Positions 5,677 to 10,858 of a stretch of 10,858 bases of DNA are shown here, one piece after another. The stretch spans positions 1-10,858 of the forward strand of contig SXHS01000150.1 of assembly GCA_005773145.1 (NCBI GenBank), in the 5' to 3' direction. Numbering within the stretch: the first letter of the stretch is position 1; every line of letters begins with the position of its first letter. The translations under genes and the position numbers were made by a program. This DNA comes from Planctomycetaceae bacterium. GTDB lineage: Bacteria > Planctomycetota > Planctomycetia > Pirellulales > Pirellulaceae. Under the pieces are notes generated by a model that was not told the DNA's origin, did no database searches, and worked only from the letters and a program-made list of their open reading frames with translations.

Positions 5677-7770
5677 ATGGCAACTAAGTTCGAAGATATT
5701 CGCAATGTCGTGTTTTGTGGGCACAGCTCGTCCGGTAAAACGACTCTCGTGGACAAACTGCTCGTGCGGACGGGGGCCGTCGGTGGTCATCCGAGTGTCG
5801 ACGACGGCACGAGTATCTGTGACTTTGATCCCGAAGAAAAGCATCACAAACACACCATTGACGCCAGCTTGGTTCACTTCTCGCACAATGGCAAGTACTT
5901 TCAAGTCTTCGATTCTCCCGGGTACCCCGACTTTATCGGCCAGACACTGGGGGCGATGCGCGGCGTGGAGACTGCCGTTATCGTCATCAACGCTCAAGCA
6001 GGCATCCAGGTCAACGCGCGCCGTGTATTCCGCGAGGCGGGTAACGCAGGCTTGGGACGCATTCTGGTCCTAAATCGATTGGATGGTGACAACATTGATT
6101 TCCCCAAGTTGATCCATTCCATTCACGAGTTGTGGGGGAGTGCTTGTGTCTTGTTCAACGTGCCCATTGGCCTGGGGCACGATTTCAAGGGAGTGGTGAG
6201 TACCCTTCATCCGGCCGGTGATGTCACCGGCGCCGTGCTCAATCCACAGGACATTCGTGATCCTTTGATTGAATCGATCATCGAGGTGGACGAGGCGGTG
6301 ATGGAGCGGTACTTCGAGGGAACGCCCCCCACCGACGAGGAATTATCGCGTTTGACCATTCAGGCCGTGGCCACCGGAACACTCATCCCGATCCTCTGCT
6401 GTTCTGGCAAGTCCGAGGTCGGCCTGAAGGAACTCTTGGATGGACTCGCCGAGTGCTGCCTTCCCCCAGCTGCCGTTCGCCGCATTGGTACGATGGATGG
6501 CCAAGAAATCGAGATCGCTCCGGATCCTGCGGGCCAGTTGGCGGCGCAGGTCGTGCGCACGCGGATGGACCCATTCGTGCAGAAACTCAGCTTCCTCCGC
6601 ATTTATTCCGGTACGCTGAAGAAGGATGCTGCAGTCCCCGCCACCAGCGCCCGCAAGGGGGTGAAGATCGGCCAGTTATTCCGCGTGCAAGGAGCCGAGA
6701 CAACCCCGATCGATTCGGCTGGACCCGGCGAAATTGTGGCGGCTGCCAAAATTGAAGAATTTCACACGGGGACCGACGTGGGGGAGATTCATATGCCCAG
6801 CATCAAGTTTCCCACCCCCATGGTCGGGCGGGCCATCTCCCCCAAGACCCGCGGGGATGAAACGAAACTCTCCGGCGCCCTACACAAAATTGTCGAGGAA
6901 GATCCAACCTTTCGATTGGACCGGGACGCTCAGACCAAGGAACTGGTGGCCACGGGCATGAGCGAACTTCATCTGGGGGTCATCCAGGAACGTCTCCATC
7001 GACGCGACAAATTGGATGTCGAAACCAAAGACCCCAAGATTCCCTATCGGGAGACGATTCGAGTTCCCGCTGAGGGCATGTATCGGCACAAGAAACAGTC
7101 GGGCGGACGAGGACAATTCGGCGAGGTGCATATTCGCATGCGTCCGCTGCCGCGCGGTGTGAAGCTGGAGGAGTACATCACCAAGGCGACATTTCCGCAA
7201 CACAAGTCCCACCATTTTGATCCGATCAATAACTTTCTTTGGGTGGATTCCATTGTGGGCGGTTCCATTCCGGGAAATTTCATGCCGGCAATCGAAAAAG
7301 GTTTTAAGGAACGCATGGCGCGGGGAGTGATTGCCGGCCATCAGGTTCAAGATGTTTGCGTGGAAGTCCACTTCGGCAAGTATCACGATGTCGATAGCTC
7401 GGAGGCCGCCTTCAAGACGGCCGGATCCATGGCGTTTCGGGATGTGTTTCAACAGGCCAAGCCCACCCTGTTGGAGCCTGTGGTCCACATGGCGATCACT
7501 GTTCCCGAAGCCAATGTTGGTGACGTCTATAGCGATATGTCGACTCGTCGCGGACGCGTGCACGGATCCGATGCCGCAGGGGGTGGCATGCAGACGGTGC
7601 ACGTGGAAGTTCCCTTGGCCGAAGTCATGACCTACGCCCGGAGCCTGTCCAGCATGACCGGGGGCCAAGGGAGCTTTACCACGGAATTTAGCCACTACGA
7701 CACGGTCCCGGCCAACGTGCAACATGACATCCTGGCCAAGGTCAAGATGGCGGACGAAGAGGACGAATAG
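5677..7770 (+). CDS. Elongation factor G paralogue (EF-G II type)
   Basis: This encodes 697 residues with the full five-domain EF-G layout: a GTPase domain (about 1-285), domain II (about 300-395), domain III (about 400-465, with SELHLGVIQERL from 429), domain IV (about 466-595, with SGGRGQFGEV and YHDVDSSEAAF 569-579) and domain V (about 599-690). Canonical EF-G drives translocation on the ribosome. The G motifs depart from the housekeeping form: P-loop GHSSSGKTT (15-23), switch I EEKHHKHT in place of EEKERGIT with Thr60 kept, DSPGYPDF (79-86) with Tyr83 where EF-G has the His that helps GTP hydrolysis, and NRLD (133-136) in place of NKxD. The domain IV tip His570 is kept. DFDPEEK and the PGY form match, as I recall, the EF-G II or EF-G-like group of duplicated factors. 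AGGGA lies 8 bases before the ATG. Its cellular role is unknown; it is probably not the main fusA, which usually sits with ribosomal protein genes. Confidence 0.93.
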   Translation: MATKFEDIRNVVFCGHSSSGKTTLVDKLLVRTGAVGGHPSVDDGTSICDFDPEEKHHKHTIDASLVHFSHNGKYFQVFDSPGYPDFIGQTLGAMRGVETAVIVINAQAGIQVNARRVFREAGNAGLGRILVLNRLDGDNIDFPKLIHSIHELWGSACVLFNVPIGLGHDFKGVVSTLHPAGDVTGAVLNPQDIRDPLIESIIEVDEAVMERYFEGTPPTDEELSRLTIQAVATGTLIPILCCSGKSEVGLKELLDGLAECCLPPAAVRRIGTMDGQEIEIAPDPAGQLAAQVVRTRMDPFVQKLSFLRIYSGTLKKDAAVPATSARKGVKIGQLFRVQGAETTPIDSAGPGEIVAAAKIEEFHTGTDVGEIHMPSIKFPTPMVGRAISPKTRGDETKLSGALHKIVEEDPTFRLDRDAQTKELVATGMSELHLGVIQERLHRRDKLDVETKDPKIPYRETIRVPAEGMYRHKKQSGGRGQFGEVHIRMRPLPRGVKLEEYITKATFPQHKSHHFDPINNFLWVDSIVGGSIPGNFMPAIEKGFKERMARGVIAGHQVQDVCVEVHFGKYHDVDSSEAAFKTAGSMAFRDVFQQAKPTLLEPVVHMAITVPEANVGDVYSDMSTRRGRVHGSDAAGGGMQTVHVEVPLAEVMTYARSLSSMTGGQGSFTTEFSHYDTVPANVQHDILAKVKMADEEDE

Positions 7771-7832
7771 GCTGACGCCCGCCGCTCGCCCGGACATAGC
7801 GGTGCCCCCCTGCCCCTCGGCCGGCTTCAGGA

Positions 7833-7842
7833 CCGCTAGCGG
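7833..7842. repeat. 10-bp palindrome in the gap after the EF-G paralogue
   Basis: CCGCTAGCGG is a perfect palindrome in the 189-base gap (7771-7959) between the EF-G paralogue and the serine acetyltransferase gene. It could be a binding site, or chance in GC-rich DNA. A nearby imperfect stem, GCCGCT/AGCGGT, lies just after the EF-G stop. No T-tract terminator and no sound promoter are visible in this gap. Confidence 0.2.
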
Positions 7843-7959
7843 GTGCCAGCACGCACTGCCGGACTAGCCTGGCGGTGCCGACGCCCGGCGTCTGACGTGT
7901 TTCTGCTAAACTTTGCAGGAAATGCCGACCGATCTGGTTGGTGATAGGAGAACACGCCG

Positions 7960-8928
7960 ATGGCTTCGGATCCGCGCCGGAAGGAACAGCTGCCTGACCT
8001 CACGGATCGCATCGTGCGCACTTACTCCAAGATTCGCACGATCAACCATCTCGGCCATTGCCCTCTCCCCCGCTACGACGTGATCATTTCCGTGATTGAG
8101 GACCTCAAGGACATCCTCTATCCCGGATACCGCAGACGCGAGGGACTGCATCTGGGCAATATCATGTATCACGTCGGCGAATTGGTGGACGGGCTGCATG
8201 ACAAGCTGACCCAACAGATTGCGCGTGCCTTGCGGCATGAGATCCGCGTGAGGGACGAAATCGAAACGTGCGACGACGAAATCGATTTCGAGTCCAAGGG
8301 GCAAATGCTGGCCATCGAGTTTCTCGAGACGATTCCGCGGCTGCGTGAGGTGTTGGCCACCGACGTGCAAGCGGCCTACGATGGGGATCCGGCCTGCAAG
8401 AATCTCGATGAGGTGATTTTCTGCTACCCGGGGCTCGAGGCCATTACCATTTATCGGTTGGCCCACGAAATGTACCGATTGCAGGTCCCGTTCATCCCGC
8501 GCATGATGACCGAGTGGGCCCATCGACAAACGGGCATTGATATTCATCCGGGCGCCAATATCAGCGGACATTTTTTCATCGACCATGGGACGGGTGTCGT
8601 CGTGGGGCAGACGTGTGATATCGGCGAGTACGTCAAACTCTATCAAGGTGTGACCTTGGGTGCTCTCTCGTTTGATACCGACTCGGATGGCAACCTGGTC
8701 CGCGGGATCAAACGCCATCCGACGATCGAGGACCGCGTGGTCATTTATGCCAATGCGACGGTGCTCGGAGGTAGGACCGTCGTGGGACATGACTCCGTGA
8801 TTGGCTCCAGCGTTTGGGTCACGAGCAGTGTGGCGCCCCACACCACCGTGGTACTGGAGAAACCCCGCTTGCGCGTGCGTGCGGAATCGCCGGTTGGCCT
8901 CGAAGCCGAACTGGACTTCAACATCTGA
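7960..8928 (+). CDS. Serine O-acetyltransferase, long EpsC-like form
   Basis: This enzyme acetylates L-serine with acetyl-CoA to give O-acetylserine, the first step of cysteine synthesis, in the cytoplasm. The 322 residues exceed the roughly 270 of E. coli CysE, mostly at the N-terminus. An alpha-helical N-terminal domain carries GDPA (142-145), matching the RDPA substrate site. A left-handed beta-helix of hexapeptide repeats follows. The catalytic pair is Asp194 in GIDIHPG and His209 in FIDHGTG, 15 residues apart as in the known enzymes. An inserted acidic loop (about 236-250, LSFDTDSDGNLVRG) before RHPTIED (252-258) is typical of the Bacteroides-, plant- and protist-like branch of the family. 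AGGAGA lies about 9 bases before the ATG. The glycine oxidase gene starts 9 bases after the stop, which suggests one transcript. The gene may be named cysE or epsC, so I leave the symbol blank. I see no missing key residue. Confidence 0.93.
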   Translation: MASDPRRKEQLPDLTDRIVRTYSKIRTINHLGHCPLPRYDVIISVIEDLKDILYPGYRRREGLHLGNIMYHVGELVDGLHDKLTQQIARALRHEIRVRDEIETCDDEIDFESKGQMLAIEFLETIPRLREVLATDVQAAYDGDPACKNLDEVIFCYPGLEAITIYRLAHEMYRLQVPFIPRMMTEWAHRQTGIDIHPGANISGHFFIDHGTGVVVGQTCDIGEYVKLYQGVTLGALSFDTDSDGNLVRGIKRHPTIEDRVVIYANATVLGGRTVVGHDSVIGSSVWVTSSVAPHTTVVLEKPRLRVRAESPVGLEAELDFNI

Positions 8929-8937
8929 CCAGCGGCC

Positions 8938-10050
8938 ATGTATGACGGTTTGATCCTAGGTGCCGGCGCGATCGGACTCTCATTGGCCTATGAGTTGGCC
9001 CAGCATGGTTGGAAGGTACGCGTGGTGGATCGCGGCGAACCAGGACGCGAGGCTTCCTGGGCCGGTGCGGGCATTCTGCCGCCGGCGAATCAACAGCATG
9101 CGCGCGACCCGCTAGAACAGCTGCGCGGCCTGAGTTGCCGTTTGCACGTGTCCTGGGCCGAGCAGCTTCGGGCGGAGACCGGCATCGACACGGGCTATCG
9201 TGCTTGTGGCGGCATCCATGTCGCGCGACAACCGGGGGAAGTCGCCTCGCTGAAGGTGGCTGTTCGGGACTGGTCGGCGGAAGGTATCGAGTCCATCCCT
9301 TTGGATGCGGCGGGCTTGAGGCAGCGTGAACCGGCCTTGGCCGCGTTTCACTCAGGCCAAGTCACGGCCGCCTATTGGTTACCGGGCGAGGCCCAATTGC
9401 GCAATCCTTGGCACATGAGAGCCCTTCTGCGTGCCTGTGAGCAACGGGGCGTGGAGATCTCGCAGCGGCAGGAGGTGCTTGGTTGGGAAACGGAACACGG
9501 GTCCGTGACGGCAGTGAAAACCGCCAGAGGAGCCCTCCGTGCGCGCACGATCTGCGTGGCGGCTGGCGCTTGGACGACCGCGCTCCTGCAACCGCTGGGC
9601 CTGCGCTTGGAACTGCGACCGTGGCGGGGGCAAATGGCCCTGCTGGGCGGGCCGCGTGGCTTGCTTCAGCATGTCATCAACGAAGGGCCTCGCTACCTAG
9701 TGCCGCGCGATGATGGACGCGTATTGGTCGGCTCGACGATGGAGGATGTGGGCTTCGATAAATCGACGACACCGCATGCCGTCGCCCAACTCGTGCAATT
9801 CGCGCATGAGTTGGTACCAGACTTGAGAAGTGCGCCGATCGAGCAGTCCTGGGCCGGGTTGCGCCCTGGTACGGGTGATGGCATGCCGTATCTGGGGCGC
9901 ATGCCTGGGTACGACAACCTCTTTGTGGCCGCCGGACACTTCCGCAACGGACTCTATTTGTCCCCGGCAACGGCCGTGGTGATGGGGCAAATCATGCGGG
10001 AGCAAGCCCCCGCGATCGATCTGACAATGTTTCGCCCCGCTCGGGGCTAG
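8938..10050 (+). CDS. thiO: Glycine oxidase ThiO (FAD-dependent amine oxidase)
   Basis: ThiO oxidises glycine through an imine to glyoxylate with release of hydrogen peroxide; the imine feeds the thiazole ring of thiamine. The 370 residues match the family length. The N-terminal Rossmann motif is GAGAIG (8-13), with Asp31 at the end of the second strand for the FAD ribose, followed by EASWAGAGIL, typical of ThiO. The C-terminal block is close to Bacillus ThiO: GLRPGTGDG (307-315) with substrate-binding Arg309, and AAGHFRNGLYLSPAT, with Arg336, matching Bacillus residues 302 and 329 with a constant offset. It follows the serine acetyltransferase gene by 9 bases, so the two are probably co-transcribed. 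No thiG, thiS or thiE is in the window. Other DadA-like amine oxidases share the fold, but the GHFRNG block argues for ThiO. The start ATG is at 8938; no strong Shine-Dalgarno site is seen in the short spacer. Confidence 0.9.
   Translation: MYDGLILGAGAIGLSLAYELAQHGWKVRVVDRGEPGREASWAGAGILPPANQQHARDPLEQLRGLSCRLHVSWAEQLRAETGIDTGYRACGGIHVARQPGEVASLKVAVRDWSAEGIESIPLDAAGLRQREPALAAFHSGQVTAAYWLPGEAQLRNPWHMRALLRACEQRGVEISQRQEVLGWETEHGSVTAVKTARGALRARTICVAAGAWTTALLQPLGLRLELRPWRGQMALLGGPRGLLQHVINEGPRYLVPRDDGRVLVGSTMEDVGFDKSTTPHAVAQLVQFAHELVPDLRSAPIEQSWAGLRPGTGDGMPYLGRMPGYDNLFVAAGHFRNGLYLSPATAVVMGQIMREQAPAIDLTMFRPARG
10034..10047 (+). terminator. GC-rich hairpin at the end of thiO
   Basis: GCCCCG and CGGGGC form a perfect 6-bp inverted repeat with a 2-base centre (5 bp with a 4-base loop is more realistic), ending just before the TAG stop. 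No T tract follows. With the next hairpin it may mark the transcript end, but the call is weak. Confidence 0.3.
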
Positions 10051-10054
10051 AAAC

Positions 10055-10076
10055 GCGCCGTTGGGGAACACGGCGC
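10055..10076 (+). terminator. Hairpin after thiO
   Basis: GCGCCGT and ACGGCGC form a perfect 7-bp stem with an 8-base loop, starting 4 bases after the thiO stop. It lies in the right place for a terminator, but no T run follows, so a factor-dependent end or simple mRNA 3' protection is as likely. Confidence 0.4.
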
Positions 10077-10156
10077 ACGTTGGCCGCTGGTTCGCCCCCC
10101 CCTGGACCGATACACTCACGGTGCCACAAAACCACGCGCGCGGGGAGTTTTTTTCG

Positions 10157-10858
10157 ATGGACGATGAATCGCTGCCAACGATTGCCATCCTGGGAGCCGG
10201 TCCGATCGGATTGGAAGCGGCTCTGTACGCGCGTTTCCTGGGCTATAAGGTAGACGTCTATGAGCGTGGACGCGTAGGCGAATCATTGATTCACCGCAAG
10301 CGCGAGCCGCTATTGGCGCCGTTCGAGTTCCATCGCTCGCCCCTCGGTTTGGCCGCGCTCGCCTCGCACGATCCCGCGTATCGGCCCGACGATGCGGCGG
10401 TTATAACCTGCCGCAAGTGGCTCAAGACCTACCTGCGACCCTTGGCAGAGACCGATCTGTTGGCCGACGTGATTCACGAACACACGGCTGTTGTCGGTGT
10501 GGAACGGGGCTCGGCCGCAGCGACCGCGACGGCCGAGGCAGACACAATTGATGCGGACGCAGTTGAGATGGACACCGTTGAGATGAATGCGGAGAGCCGT
10601 TCCTCGTTTCGGATTCATCTGGTCAAGATTTCGGATGATAGTCGGCATGCGGTCACTGCGCACGTCGTGTTGGATGCCACCGGTTTTCAGTCCGATTGCA
10701 CCTGGCATGACGCGCTGCGGGTACGGCCATCGGAATCAACCGGCCGCTTTCCGACCTGGAAATTGCATTTGCCGTCGGACGCGATCGATGATGGTCACCT
10801 TCCTCTTGATCCGCGCACGACCGAGATCCGCATGCAGCCGAATCCGGAGCCTGGCTTC
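10157..10858 (+). CDS. FAD/NAD(P)-binding flavoprotein, 5' part, cut by window edge
   Basis: An open frame of 234 codons runs from ATG 10157 to the window end without a stop. The start is supported by GGGGAG 9 bases upstream across a T-rich spacer. The N-terminus TIAILGAGPIGLEAAL (8-23) is a dinucleotide-binding Rossmann motif, with Glu after the second strand (VDVYERG), and VVLDATGF (170-177) matches the ATG motif of flavoprotein reductases with two dinucleotide-binding domains. I do not recognise the exact subfamily; a pyridine-nucleotide-dependent oxidoreductase is likely and the substrate is unknown. Between HTAVVGVERG and SSFRIHLV lies an acidic, repetitive insert of about 30 residues made of a degenerate 15-base repeat. 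It is on the same strand as thiO, 106 bases downstream, beyond two hairpins, so it may be a separate transcript. Confidence 0.75.
   Translation, partial: MDDESLPTIAILGAGPIGLEAALYARFLGYKVDVYERGRVGESLIHRKREPLLAPFEFHRSPLGLAALASHDPAYRPDDAAVITCRKWLKTYLRPLAETDLLADVIHEHTAVVGVERGSAAATATAEADTIDADAVEMDTVEMNAESRSSFRIHLVKISDDSRHAVTAHVVLDATGFQSDCTWHDALRVRPSESTGRFPTWKLHLPSDAIDDGHLPLDPRTTEIRMQPNPEPGF
10541..10585 (+). repeat. Three-copy degenerate 15-base tandem repeat in the flavoprotein gene
   Basis: Copies lie at 10541-10555, 10556-10570 and 10571-10585. The last two differ at 2 of 15 bases; the first differs from the second at about 5. Each codes five residues: DTIDA, DAVEM, DTVEM. The period keeps the frame, so the insert may grow or shrink without breaking the protein. 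Confidence 0.7.

Noticed and set aside
6880..7797. Minus-strand open frame of 305 codons across the EF-G paralogue
   Set aside because: It mirrors the EF-G coding frame; no start signal or family likeness.
7907..7912. TAAACT as a -10 box for the serine acetyltransferase gene
   Set aside because: No -35 element lies at a fitting distance upstream.
7906..8841. Minus-strand open frame of 311 codons across the serine acetyltransferase
   Set aside because: It is antisense to a gene with all catalytic residues in place; taken as a GC effect.

Overview
The window looks like a piece of a planctomycete chromosome, perhaps Pirellulaceae-like. This is an inference from the gene families, the high GC content (roughly 60% by eye), the loose gene packing and the mixture of good and absent Shine-Dalgarno sites; nothing here proves the taxon. 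The content is mostly housekeeping and conserved accessory metabolism. I see no transposase, integrase, CRISPR array, phage gene, tRNA or rRNA.

Layout. (1) At the left edge, a minus-strand gene cut by the window (1-508) encodes a nucleotidyltransferase-like protein. It diverges, across about 290 bases, from a stand-alone FIST-domain protein (802-2016). (2) The FIST gene converges, with only 15 bases between stops, on a minus-strand OsmC-family gene (2032-2457). (3) A 370-base stretch with no convincing gene leads to a lipoprotein with a long Gln-rich coiled coil and a C-terminal OmpA/MotB domain (2828-3910). (4) Histidine biosynthesis follows: hisH (4094-4711) and hisA (4859-5581). hisF, whose product pairs with HisH, is not in the window. 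(5) An elongation factor G paralogue of the EF-G II type (5677-7770) follows on the same strand. (6) After a 189-base gap, a long-form serine O-acetyltransferase (7960-8928) and a ThiO-type glycine oxidase (8938-10050) form a tight pair. (7) After two small hairpins, an FAD/NAD(P)-binding flavoprotein begins at 10157 and runs off the right edge.

How they fit together. HisH supplies ammonia to HisF, and HisA makes the substrate of that reaction, so the hisH-hisA pair is a coherent pathway unit. Serine acetyltransferase opens cysteine synthesis. ThiO makes the glycine imine used for the thiazole ring of thiamine, whose sulphur comes from cysteine. Their 9-base spacing suggests co-transcription and possibly a shared link to thiazole or sulphur metabolism. 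The remaining genes show no obvious joint system.

The points most worth a second look are the altered GTPase motifs and the extra domain IV segment in the EF-G paralogue, the loss of the usual peptidoglycan-contacting Arg in the OmpA-like domain, the long G runs inside hisA and the FIST gene, and the serine acetyltransferase-glycine oxidase pairing. I found no clear evidence of a wholly new system.
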